NCBI RefSeq assembly: GCF_021129235.1
Contig: NZ_JAJOMA010000015.1
Coordinates: 124,001-188,000 of the forward strand
Source of the DNA: Kineosporia mesophila
GTDB lineage: Bacteria > Actinomycetota > Actinomycetes > Actinomycetales > Kineosporiaceae
Reading direction: 5' to 3'
Length of the DNA: 64,000 nucleotides
Of the stretch, positions 57,025 to 64,000 are shown piece after piece. A program made the position numbers and the translations under genes. Numbering within the stretch: the first letter of the stretch is position 1; each line of letters starts with the position of its first letter. The notes under the pieces were generated by a model. It searched no databases and was not told the origin of the DNA. It saw only the letters and a list, made by a program, of their open reading frames with translations.

Positions 57025-57061
57025 GAGCGCCCTTCCCCCGACCTCCGGGGGAAGGGCGCTC
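57025..57061. terminator. Bidirectional terminator ending the tetrose operon
   Basis: A perfect 16-bp stem (57025-57040 with 57046-57061, GAGCGCCCTTCCCCCG) and a 5-base loop lie between convergent genes. Just before it, CCGCTGATCCACC-type units repeat imperfectly three to four times (56970-57012). Confidence 0.85.
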
Positions 57062-57067
57062 GCGCGT

Positions 57068-57760
57068 TCAGCCCAGGGCCAGATCGCGCAGCCCGCAACC
57101 GGTCAGCAGCTCCCGGTCGCTGCTGCCGACCTCGCTGCGGCCGGTAGCCCGGCGCAGCAGCACATCCGGGGCCCAGCCGAGCGCGTGGGCGGCATCCGGT
57201 CGCTCGAACAGCATCGCCACCAGCACCCGCAGAGCCGGCTGCGTGACCCACGCCGGCTGCCCGACGGCGTCGGCCACATCGATCCCGTGCAGCGCGGTCT
57301 CGAACACCCGCGTCACCATGAACTCGCTCAGCAGCATCGCGTCGCCGTGCCGCGTGCGCACCACCCGGCCGTCGGCCTGGCCTCCGCACGCCATCACCAC
57401 CTGGGCCGCAGTGCGGTCCAGTTCGTCGGCCAGAGCGCGTTTCCCGGCCGAGGACGCATCGGCCCGGGTGGCCGCGTCCCGCACCCTCTGCTCGTTGGAA
57501 CCCTGGCTGAACCGCGCGTCCGCCCGGTAGTACGAGACCGAGGTGACCTCCGCACCCAGGGGTGCCGGGGCGTCCACCATTCCCGGGACCCGGCCCACCG
57601 TCGTGACCACATGCCCCACCACCCCCGCCACCGACCAGGGCGTACACCGCGTGGGAAGCCCCCACGCGTCCTGCGGCAGCCGGCCCAGGGCGTCCACGAA
57701 CGCACCTGACTCGACGCGAAAAGCCTCCACGACGTCCACCGTTCCCCGCACCGGACCCAC
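57068..57760 (-). CDS. Maleylpyruvate isomerase family mycothiol-dependent protein
   Basis: A 230-residue DinB/MDMPI-fold protein. GTG 57760 has AGGAG eight bases upstream; an in-frame ATG at 57814 falls in a repeat. The N-terminal domain shows TRCTPWSVAGVVGHVVTTVGRV, where W-s-v-x-x-v-x-x-H-v is the MDMPI helix with its metal-binding His (near 55). Later metal-site candidates lie in FMVTRVFETALHGIDVADAVG, with E-x-x-x-H-G-x-D typical for the family. Substrate unknown; many copies occur per actinomycete genome. Confidence 0.8.
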   Translation of the reverse strand: MGPVRGTVDVVEAFRVESGAFVDALGRLPQDAWGLPTRCTPWSVAGVVGHVVTTVGRVPGMVDAPAPLGAEVTSVSYYRADARFSQGSNEQRVRDAATRADASSAGKRALADELDRTAAQVVMACGGQADGRVVRTRHGDAMLLSEFMVTRVFETALHGIDVADAVGQPAWVTQPALRVLVAMLFERPDAAHALGWAPDVLLRRATGRSEVGSSDRELLTGCGLRDLALG

Positions 57761-57773
57761 CCGTCCTTCTCCT

Positions 57774-57814
57774 GTGATCCTGCGAACTTTTCCGGGGAAG
57801 GTTCGCACGATCAC
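57774..57814. repeat. Dispersed palindrome, short form, diverged copy
   Basis: GTGATC-C-TGCGAAC...TTCC pairs with GGAA...GTTCGCA-C-GATCAC, with one mismatch, one wobble and a bulge. The core TGCGAAC replaces TGCAAA on both arms, so pairing is preserved. Confidence 0.7.
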
Positions 57815-58026
57815 GGAAGAAGAGGGCCCCGCGATCCCCGTCCTGAATCCCGTTCAGGCGTCCATATACCGCGCGAACCACCCGAGCATCCGGCTCGGGT
57901 CCCGGGCGAAGTACCGGCAACCGTCCCAGCGGTGGGTCGAGCCCTCGACCCAGAAGAGTTCCCTGGGCGAGTCCGGTCATCTGACCGGATCCTCCCGGCA
58001 GCCGGGAACTTCAGCACTGACGCGAG
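57815..58026. other. Intergenic region between MDMPI and phosphatase genes
   Basis: This gap holds the hydrolase remnant (57854-57976) and otherwise only short GC palindromes (CCGGCTCGGG, TCCCGGCAGCCGGGA). No intact gene. Confidence 0.4.
57854..57976 (-). pseudogene. C-terminal remnant of an alpha/beta hydrolase
   Basis: On the minus strand, between a TGA at 57977-57979 and the TGA at 57854, a 40-codon frame reads PDSPRELFWVEGSTHRWDGC then RYFARDPSRMLGWFARYMDA. The pattern K/R-E-L-x-W-V/I-E-G-x-T-H-R-W/F-D-G ... Y-F-x-R-x-P-x-x-M-L-x-W-F is the usual tail of a group of alpha/beta hydrolases, with its catalytic His. Nothing upstream encodes the rest, so this is a gene remnant. Confidence 0.6.
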
Positions 58027-58054
58027 GGCCCCGGCGAGAACTCTCGCCGGGGCC
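58027..58054 (-). terminator. Terminator of the PAP2 phosphatase gene
   Basis: GGCCCCGGCGAGA and its perfect complement (13 bp, loop AC) lie 17 bases past the minus-strand stop codon. Confidence 0.75.
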
Positions 58055-58070
58055 GTTCGTGCGGGTGGGA

Positions 58071-59525
58071 TCAGTGGCGCCTGAGCACCTTCGCGGTGCC
58101 ACCGGTCGAGACCACGCTCACCTTGCCGTGACGCTCGAGCCTCACCGTCGCGCTGGTGGCCGCGGCCAGGTTCAGGCGCTCCCACGAGCAGCCCTGGACG
58201 CTGTCCAGGGGATAGCCCGAGGCGATCCTGGTCTGGGCCAGCACGCTGACACGCTGGGCCGCGGTCAGCGTCGGGAACGTCGTGATCAGCAGGTTCTCGG
58301 CGCCGGTGGGCACGGAGGCCTTCTGGTTCCTCGCCCCGCTCCGGGCGAAGCCGTAGGTCATGCGCTCGCGGTAGACCTTGACCGCGCTCTTGCGGTCCGT
58401 GACCACCTGGGCGGTGCCACCGGGCATCTTCCGGCCGCCGTACGGGTTCGACGTGTACGCCTTCTGGTGCTTGATCGCCGTGGCGAGCGACGTGCCCGTC
58501 GTCTTCGTGAAGTAGCTCAGCAGTTCCTGGCGCGCGGGCTCGAGAACCTTGGTGCGGTAGGTCTTGTCCGACCAGCGGGCCGCGAGGGCTGCCTCGCCGT
58601 CGATGCGTCCACCCATGATGTCGAGCGGGTAGTGCACGCCCAGCACGATGCGGTTGTTGCCGGCCTCGGAGGCGCGGGCCAGGATCTCCGGCGCGAGCTC
58701 GGGCAGCAGCGTGGCCAGGGTGATGCCGGCCTCGTAGGCCGTGGTGGTGTGACCGCTGGGGAAGGACCCACCGGTGCAGATGCCGACCGTGCCGTAGCCC
58801 GGGTCGAGCGTGACGTCGGCCGGGGAGAACTGGTGCGTCGTGTCGGTCACCGGTGCGAGCCGGCTGATCTTCAGGTTGCCCTTCGCGTCGGCGTAGGACT
58901 TACCCAGCCGGATCGTCTGCTGCGACGAGCCGTTCACCTTCGAGGGGGCGCAGTCGGCGGAGTCCCCGGCCACGGCGGCCGCGCTCGCGTCGCTGGGCAG
59001 GTACGGGCGCGGGTGGCTGAACGCGGCCTTCGCGGTGCCCGTGCTGACGTAGGCGCCGGACGTGCCGTTCGAGCTGTTGATCAGCGCGGACGTCAGCGGC
59101 AGGGCGCCGGAGGTGCGGCCCTTGACGTAGAGCGGGCCGAGCACCGAGCCCAGGGCCGTCGACACCGTGACCGACTGGTCGTAGGCGGTGCCGTCGGTGG
59201 TCTGGTACTCGGCGTCCTGCAGCGCCTTGAACTGCTGCTGCTTCGTGGCGTTCTGGTTGATCCAGACGGTCAGGGCGTCGTCGCGCTGCAGCACCGTGGC
59301 GTTCTTCACGGTGCCGTGCAGGTCGTTGACGCCGCTGGAGGCCCAGTAGCTCGTGTAGCCGGACAGCAGTGACACCAGGTCGGGAGGCGTGGTGTCACTG
59401 GGGTAGGACGTCGCGGCGTGGGCGGTGCCGGGAACGGCCACGGCCAGTGAGGCGGCGAGCAGGACGCAGGCGCCGACTCGACGCGCACGGGGCAGGCCAC
59501 GCGGGCCCGGGGTCTTGATAGTCAC
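58071..59525 (-). CDS. Secreted PAP2-type acid phosphatase
   Basis: A 484-residue exported phosphatase. The signal peptide is VGACVLLAASLAVAVPGTAHA with cleavage near residue 37; GTG start. Class A acid phosphatase/PAP2 motifs occur in order: KAAFSHPRP (K-x6-R-P, near 167), SFPSGHTTTAYE (near 255) and NNRIVLGVHYPLDIMGG (S/N-R-x5-H-x3-D, near 292). The last ~150 residues, beyond the catalytic core, are less typical and include CSWERLNLAAA. It probably hydrolyses phosphate esters outside the cell. Single-gene unit. Confidence 0.9.
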   Translation of the reverse strand: MTIKTPGPRGLPRARRVGACVLLAASLAVAVPGTAHAATSYPSDTTPPDLVSLLSGYTSYWASSGVNDLHGTVKNATVLQRDDALTVWINQNATKQQQFKALQDAEYQTTDGTAYDQSVTVSTALGSVLGPLYVKGRTSGALPLTSALINSSNGTSGAYVSTGTAKAAFSHPRPYLPSDASAAAVAGDSADCAPSKVNGSSQQTIRLGKSYADAKGNLKISRLAPVTDTTHQFSPADVTLDPGYGTVGICTGGSFPSGHTTTAYEAGITLATLLPELAPEILARASEAGNNRIVLGVHYPLDIMGGRIDGEAALAARWSDKTYRTKVLEPARQELLSYFTKTTGTSLATAIKHQKAYTSNPYGGRKMPGGTAQVVTDRKSAVKVYRERMTYGFARSGARNQKASVPTGAENLLITTFPTLTAAQRVSVLAQTRIASGYPLDSVQGCSWERLNLAAATSATVRLERHGKVSVVSTGGTAKVLRRH

Positions 59526-59656
59526 CTGAGGAAACTAATTCAGCATCGCTGGACGGGATGTGAACGCCGGTCAAGACCTGGGTGAACAAAGCTGGGGAGC
59601 GGGAACTTCGCAGCCGGCGGGAGATCACGAGGCAGGACGCCACCCTCCTTTGTTCT

Positions 59657-59696
59657 TGATCATACAAAGTTTCCCCAGGGAAACTCTGCATGATCA
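59657..59696. repeat. Dispersed palindrome, short form, copy with two arm mismatches
   Basis: Left arm TGATCATACAAAGTTTCCC (59657-59675) and right arm 59678-59696 pair except at two positions, with the same 2-base loop CA as the copy at 45506. It lies between two minus-strand genes. Confidence 0.8.
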
Positions 59697-59756
59697 CGAG
59701 CGAAGGGGCGAAGGGGCGACCGGCGAACGGAACGGCGAACGGTGGTGGCCACGGCG

Positions 59757-60353
59757 CTAGCCGGCGGGCGGGCGCGGCTCGCGCCAGCCCTCGGTGAGCA
59801 CGGTGAAGATCTCGCGCACCGCGGCGCCGGGGTCGTCGCGGCCGCGGACGATGGTGGGGACCTCCAGCACGAAGCGGGCCAGGGTCGCGCAGGCCAGGTC
59901 GTCGTGCTGCACCCCGAAGGTGTCGGCGAGGGCGGCGGTCAGGGCACCGGTGTGCTGGGCCCAGACCCGCTCGGAATAGGTCCGCAGCGCCGGGGTCGAC
60001 TCGACCAGCCGGGTGAAACGGGCCAGGTCAGGTGCGTCACCGGCCTGGGCCAGCCGCCCGGCCAGCCAGAACTCCCGCAGCGCGCTGACGACGTCCTGCC
60101 CCTCGGGGCGCTCACGCACGGCCGCGACCAGGCTGGCCTCCATGTCGGCCTGCTCGTCGAAGACCAGGGCCTCCTTGCCCGGGAAGTGCTTGAACAGCGT
60201 GGTGGTGGAGACGTCCGCCGCGTTCGCGATGTCCCGGATGCTCACCTGGTCGTAGCCCCGCTCCAGGAACAGGCGCAGCGCGGCGTCGGCGATCGCCTGC
60301 CGGGTGGCGGCCTTCTTGCGCTCGCGGCGACCGGGGGTGACGGGGGTTGGCAT
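59757..60353 (-). CDS. TetR family regulator of the FAD monooxygenase pair
   Basis: A 198-residue regulator from ATG 60353 (MPTPVTPGRRERKK). Helix-turn-helix VSIRDIANAADVSTTTLFKHFPGKEALVF (~37-65). The C-terminal region (FTRLVESTPALRTYSERV) is of the TetR_C type seen with oxidoreductase targets. Divergent from the monooxygenase gene, with a strong operator in the 73-base gap. Confidence 0.9.
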   Translation of the reverse strand: MPTPVTPGRRERKKAATRQAIADAALRLFLERGYDQVSIRDIANAADVSTTTLFKHFPGKEALVFDEQADMEASLVAAVRERPEGQDVVSALREFWLAGRLAQAGDAPDLARFTRLVESTPALRTYSERVWAQHTGALTAALADTFGVQHDDLACATLARFVLEVPTIVRGRDDPGAAVREIFTVLTEGWREPRPPAG

Positions 60354-60369
60354 GAGCTCATCGTAGGGC

Positions 60370-60409
60370 AAAAGTGCAACGGATCTAAAAGTGGAACGGT
60401 TGCACTTTT
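60370..60409. promoter_or_regulatory. Operator between TetR and FAD monooxygenase genes
   Basis: AAAAGTGCAAC (60370-60380) and GTTGCACTTTT (60399-60409) are exact complements. Between them AAAAGTGGAAC (60387-60397) repeats the half-site with one change, so three half-sites lie within 40 bases. Confidence 0.8.
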
Positions 60410-60426
60410 AAAACGAGTGAGCTTTC

Positions 60427-61530
60427 ATGAAGGGCATGACCACATCACCTCGTGAAGCCCGCATCGCCGTCGTCGGAGCCGGCCCGGCCGGCCTGGCCTG
60501 CGCCCGGATCTTGCGCAAGCACGGCCTGGACGTCACCGTGTACGACCGCGACCCCGGCCCCGACGCCCGTAACCAGGGCGGCACCCTCGACCTCGACACC
60601 GAGCACGGCCAGAACGCTCTGCGGGAGGCCGGTCTGCTCGATCAGTTCTTCGCCCTGGCCCGGCCCGAGGGCCAGGAGATGCGCAAGGTCGGTCTCACCG
60701 GCGAGCTGCTCGGGCAGCACCTTCCGGAGCCTGACGAGATGTTCAAGCCCGAGATCGACCGCGGGCTGCTGCGGAACCTGCTGCTGGACTCGCTGGAGCC
60801 TGGAACCGTCCGGTGGGGAAAGGGTCTGGCCTCGGTGCAGGACGGGCGCCGGCTCCACTTCACCGACGGCACGCAGGAGGACGCCGATCTGGTGATCGGC
60901 GCCGACGGCGCCTTCTCCCGGGTGCGGGCGGCCGTGTCGTCCTCTGCTCCCCTCTATTCGGGCATCAGTTTTCTGGAGGCCTGGTTCGATGACGTCGAGG
61001 CCCGGCACACCGACCTGGCCGACCTGGTCGGCCAGGGGCTGATGGCCTCGGCCGACGGCTCCCGCGCCCTGTTCGCCCAGCGCAACGGCGGCGACCACAT
61101 CCGGGTCTACATCATCCAGAAGGTCGAGCTGGACTGGATCTCCCGGCTGGGCCTGACGATTCACGACACCGAGGGCATCCGCGCCCACCTGCTGGGGGAG
61201 TTCGCCGGCTGGGGCCCGCGGATGACCCAGATGCTCACCGACAACGACGGTGTCTACGTCGACCGCCCGATCTTCGCCCTGCCCGCCCCCTACGCCTGGG
61301 AGCACTCACCCACCCTCACCCTGATCGGCGACGCCGCGCACGTCATGCCCCCGATCGGCGTCGGCGTGAACCTGGCCCTGCACGACGCCCACGACCTGGC
61401 CCTCGCCCTGGCCGGTGCCGCGACGGTCGAGGAGGCCCTGACCAGCTACGAGAAGATCATGCTGGAGCGCTCCGACGAGATCGGGGCGTCGCTCGGGCGC
61501 GGCGCCGAGGGCATGCTCGACGCGGACTGA
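60427..61530 (+). CDS. FAD-dependent monooxygenase (TetX/PHBH-like)
   Basis: A 367-residue class A flavoprotein hydroxylase. The FAD-binding start is RIAVVGAGPAGLACARILRKHG (12-33), the DG motif is DLVIGADGAFSRVR (near 155), and the second FAD motif is TLIGDAAHVMPPIGVGVNLALHDAHDLA (near 296-323). N-Q-G-G-T-L-D-L-D-T near 50 resembles TetX and related tetracycline/rifamycin-modifying enzymes. I would call it a FAD monooxygenase of unknown substrate. ATG 60427 is used; ATG 60436 is an alternative. Confidence 0.87.
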   Translation: MKGMTTSPREARIAVVGAGPAGLACARILRKHGLDVTVYDRDPGPDARNQGGTLDLDTEHGQNALREAGLLDQFFALARPEGQEMRKVGLTGELLGQHLPEPDEMFKPEIDRGLLRNLLLDSLEPGTVRWGKGLASVQDGRRLHFTDGTQEDADLVIGADGAFSRVRAAVSSSAPLYSGISFLEAWFDDVEARHTDLADLVGQGLMASADGSRALFAQRNGGDHIRVYIIQKVELDWISRLGLTIHDTEGIRAHLLGEFAGWGPRMTQMLTDNDGVYVDRPIFALPAPYAWEHSPTLTLIGDAAHVMPPIGVGVNLALHDAHDLALALAGAATVEEALTSYEKIMLERSDEIGASLGRGAEGMLDAD

Positions 61531-61590
61531 TCACTCGCACCGGCAGGGCGCCGATACAACCTTCGGCCTTCCCGCATACGTCTCTTCTGG

Positions 61591-63666
61591 GTGACAGAGA
61601 AGATCGGGGACGAGGAGAAGCCGGCAGACGCCGTAGCGGAGACGGATGCGGAGCCGGATGCGGAGACGGATGCGGAGACGGATGCGGAGACGGTTACGGA
61701 GCCGGATGCGGAGCCGGTTGCGGAGCCGGTTGCGGAGCCGCCCGGCGCCGGGAGACGACCGTGGGTCACCTGGGCGATCCGGATCGCGATCACGTTCGGT
61801 GGGCTCCTGGTCGTGCTGGTCGTCGTGCTGGTGGTCGTTCTGCTCGTGGCGTACCAGAGGGTGCGGATCCCGGCGACGGTCGACTCGGCGACGGATCAGT
61901 CGGCGGTGATCATGTATGCCAGCGGTGAGGTGATGGCCCAGGTCGGCCCGATGGACCGGCAGAACGCGGCGCTGGAGCAGGTGCCGTCGCCGGTGCGCCT
62001 GGCCGTGCTGGCGGCCGAGGACCAGACCTTCTACAGCAACCACGGTTTCAAGCTGACGTCGATCGCCCGGGCCGCGTTGAGCAGTGTGAGCGGTACGGGG
62101 CAGGGAGGTTCCACGATCACCCAGCAGACCGTGAAGAACCTCTACGACCGCCGTGAGCACAGCCTGGGCCGCAAGGCGAGCGAGTTGCTCTTGGCCGTGA
62201 AGCTCGACCGCCAGATGTCCAAGGACGAGATCCTCGGGCGGTACCTGAACACGATCTACTGGGGCCGGGGCGCCTACGGCGTCCAGGCCGCCGCCCAGAC
62301 CTACTTCCACTGCGACGCCGACGACCTCACCCTCGCCCAGGGAGCCCTGCTGGCGGGCATCATCAACTCGCCGGAGGCGGCCGACCCGCACGACGGCGGG
62401 CGGGCGCTGGAACGCGCCCGGCGGCGCTGGAACGTGGTGCTGGACGCCATGGTCGGCAACGGTTCGCTCCCGGTGTCGGAACGGGAGAGGGCGCGCTGGC
62501 CCAGGGTCTACGCGCCGCAACAGTCCAACACGCTCGGAGGGCAGACCGGGTACCTGGTGACGATGGTCGAGAACGAGGTGCGGGAGAAGCTGCACATCAG
62601 CGACGAGGAATTCCGCACCGGTGGCTACCGGATCACCAGCACGTTCGACAGCGGCCTGGAACGAGCGGCGGTCCGGGCGGTCGAGAAGTCATTACCCCGC
62701 CGCCGCACACCGAAACACCTTCAGGTGGGTCTGGTCTCGGTCGATTCACAGACCGGGGCGGTGCGGGCGCTCTACGGGGGCGCCGACTTCCTGAAGCGGC
62801 AGCAGAACGCGGCCACGCAGGACACCGCCGAGGCGGCCGGGGTGATCGCGCCGTTCGCCCTGGCCGCCGGTCTTCGCAACGGCTGGAGCCCGGGCGACAC
62901 GGTCGGCGGTCCGCGCCGGTACCGGGTGGGGCGTCAGCTGATCGAGAACTTCCGGGGCAAGCACTACCCGGCGCTGACGGTGGGTGAGGCGGGGGCCTAC
63001 CCCGTCAATACGGCGCTGGCCCGTCTCATCAGCCCCGGCGGCGCCGGGCGGGTGCAGAAAGTCACCGAGGCCGCGGGCATTCCCCGCAGCGCGCGGGTCG
63101 GCGCGAGCGTGACCAACGCCCTGGGTGGTGCCGCCGTGCATCCGATCGACGTGGCTCAGGCCTACGCCACCCTGGCCTCGGGCGGGGTGCGGCACGAGCC
63201 GTACGTGGTGCAGACGGTGACGCGCATGGACGAGGGGCCGTCGCGGGTGCTGCTCGAGCGGGGGGACGAGCCCGCGGGCCACCGTGTCTTCCCGGCGTCG
63301 CTGACCGCGGATGTCGATTCTTCGCTGCGCCTGAGGGCCGCGGCCGAGCCCGACGCCCTGGACGGGACGCGGGGCATCAGCCCGGTGCCCTACTTCCGCC
63401 GCGTCCGGGCCGAGATCTTCGTGCAGGGCGGTACCTCGTCCAGCTACCGGTCGGCGTGGTTCGCGGGGTACTCGGCCCGGCTGTCCACGGCGGTGGACCT
63501 GTACCAGCTGTCCCGGGACGGCCGGGAGGTCGAGCGGATGGAGGGTTTCGGGAAGTACTCGCACATCACCGCGGACGGGTACCCGGCCGATGTCTGGAGT
63601 TCTTTCATGGCGGCGGCCCATCGCGACGATCCGGTGCCGGTGACGACTCCACAACGGCTCGGCTGA
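61591..63666 (+). CDS. Class A penicillin-binding protein with intact glycosyltransferase but degenerate transpeptidase motifs
   Basis: A 691-residue membrane protein. Residues 1-50 are acidic Ala/Glu/Asp/Thr/Pro repeats, and one membrane helix spans ~67-88. The GT51 domain is complete: EDQTFYSNHGF with catalytic Glu143, GGSTITQQTVKNLY (172-185), RKASELLLAVKLDRQMSKDEIL, YLNTIYWGRGAYGVQAAA. The transpeptidase domain keeps the fold (GAVRALYGG, NALGGAAVHPIDVAQAYATLASGG, SAWFAGYSARLSTAV) but all three catalytic motifs are lost. The S-x-x-K position reads G417-V-I-A420, S-x-N reads P471-V-N, and K-T-G-T reads Q612-G-G-T. It would polymerise glycan but not crosslink it or bind penicillin. GTG start. 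Confidence 0.88.
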   Translation: MTEKIGDEEKPADAVAETDAEPDAETDAETDAETVTEPDAEPVAEPVAEPPGAGRRPWVTWAIRIAITFGGLLVVLVVVLVVVLLVAYQRVRIPATVDSATDQSAVIMYASGEVMAQVGPMDRQNAALEQVPSPVRLAVLAAEDQTFYSNHGFKLTSIARAALSSVSGTGQGGSTITQQTVKNLYDRREHSLGRKASELLLAVKLDRQMSKDEILGRYLNTIYWGRGAYGVQAAAQTYFHCDADDLTLAQGALLAGIINSPEAADPHDGGRALERARRRWNVVLDAMVGNGSLPVSERERARWPRVYAPQQSNTLGGQTGYLVTMVENEVREKLHISDEEFRTGGYRITSTFDSGLERAAVRAVEKSLPRRRTPKHLQVGLVSVDSQTGAVRALYGGADFLKRQQNAATQDTAEAAGVIAPFALAAGLRNGWSPGDTVGGPRRYRVGRQLIENFRGKHYPALTVGEAGAYPVNTALARLISPGGAGRVQKVTEAAGIPRSARVGASVTNALGGAAVHPIDVAQAYATLASGGVRHEPYVVQTVTRMDEGPSRVLLERGDEPAGHRVFPASLTADVDSSLRLRAAAEPDALDGTRGISPVPYFRRVRAEIFVQGGTSSSYRSAWFAGYSARLSTAVDLYQLSRDGREVERMEGFGKYSHITADGYPADVWSSFMAAAHRDDPVPVTTPQRLG
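61636..61740 (+). repeat. Imperfect 12-base/6-base repeat in the N-terminus of the PBP gene
   Basis: GCGGAGACGGAT and GCGGAGCCGGAT/TT units follow one another about eight times, coding an acidic A-E-(T/P)-(D/V) array. Such low-complexity DNA can change length by slippage without breaking the frame. Confidence 0.75.
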
Positions 63667-63746
63667 CCCCGAGCCGGTGAAAGGCCCTCGATACCCTGGA
63701 CGCCGTACGTCAGGAACACCTGAACGACGGAAGGAACACCAGCATC

Positions 63747-64000
63747 ATGACGACTCCCGAGAGCCGCCTGGCGCAGGCCGGTATCGAGCTGCCCGCCCCG
63801 GTGGCGCCGCTGGCCAATTACCTGCCCGCCACCCGCGCCGGCTCCCTGGTCTTCACCGCCGGGCAGCTGCCCCTGTCCGGCGGGGCGATGCTCGCCGAGG
63901 GCAAGGTCGGTGGCGGCGTGCTGCCCGAGCAGGCCGCCGACTGCGCCCGGCAGGCGGCGGTCAACGCCCTGGCCGCGATCAAGGCCGAGATCGGCGACCT
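63747..64000 (+). CDS. RidA (YjgF/YER057c/UK114) family protein, partial
   Basis: The first 84 codons of a gene that continues past the window; ATG 63747 has AAGGAA upstream. LPAPVAPLANYLPATRAGSL, VFTAGQLPLSGGAML and DCARQAAVNALAAIKAEIGDL are the pattern of the RidA family, which hydrolyses reactive enamine/imine intermediates. The C-terminal conserved Arg region is not in the window, so activity cannot be checked. Confidence 0.85.
   Translation, partial: MTTPESRLAQAGIELPAPVAPLANYLPATRAGSLVFTAGQLPLSGGAMLAEGKVGGGVLPEQAADCARQAAVNALAAIKAEIGD

Noticed and set aside
57543-59372. A 609-codon plus-strand frame opposite the PAP2 phosphatase gene
   Set aside because: The minus strand has a signal peptide and all three PAP2 motifs. 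The plus-strand translation is repetitive and motif-free.

Overview
The window is GC-rich, gene-dense DNA with many GTG starts, ATGA/GTGA stop-start overlaps, many TetR-type regulators and mycothiol-dependent maleylpyruvate-isomerase-fold proteins. This points to a free-living, high-GC actinomycete. The gene mix would suit the Kineosporiales, but the genus cannot be proven from the sequence alone. I see no rRNA, tRNA, CRISPR array, transposase or phage gene.

Layout. 1-9402: the end of an MDMPI-type gene, a TetR regulator, then a catabolic block: a dipeptide/opine-type ABC importer (lipoprotein, two permeases, fused double ATPase) followed by a PfkB sugar kinase, a class II aldolase and a class III aminotransferase. 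9490-28000: mostly housekeeping and accessory genes, including release factor 3, a flavodoxin, an old-yellow-enzyme-type reductase, an ATP-grasp protein, a fatty-acyl-CoA ligase, a DUF3445/DUF4288 pair, an amidohydrolase with its TetR regulator, a GPP34 protein, a DUF4173 membrane protein, a two-component system and a Tat-type esterase. 26841-28182: a compact threonyl-tRNA synthetase without N-terminal and editing domains, preceded by a 16-residue leader peptide with three consecutive Thr codons and a strong terminator hairpin. This is a textbook-looking attenuator and the best single find here. 28233-41274: small regulator/target pairs (TetR-MFS, WYL-VOC, GlxA-hydrolases), thymidine kinase, and secreted CAP and ricin-lectin proteins.

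41977-49193: a compact five-gene, same-strand cluster (MGT-type glycosyltransferase, group II PLP decarboxylase, family 2 glycosyltransferase, two ABC exporters) that looks like a small biosynthesis-and-export locus of unknown product. 49201-56975: panB and a FadR-type regulator diverge from a transporter and five enzyme genes (fused DhaK-DhaL kinase, RpiB-like, TIM-like, sugar isomerase, PGDH_C dehydrogenase). This set resembles known tetrulose (erythrulose) phosphate pathways, with two extra enzymes. 57068-64000: an MDMPI protein, a hydrolase remnant, a secreted PAP2 acid phosphatase, a TetR/FAD-monooxygenase pair, a class A PBP whose three transpeptidase motifs are all destroyed, and the start of a RidA gene.

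Two further themes run across the window. First, a family of dispersed palindromes built on CGTGATCATGCAAA recurs in intergenic gaps. It has a long form (22-bp arms, 39-nt middle), a short form (2-nt loop) and half copies, with compensatory arm changes between copies. Second, nearly every divergent regulator/target gap carries a readable inverted-repeat operator.
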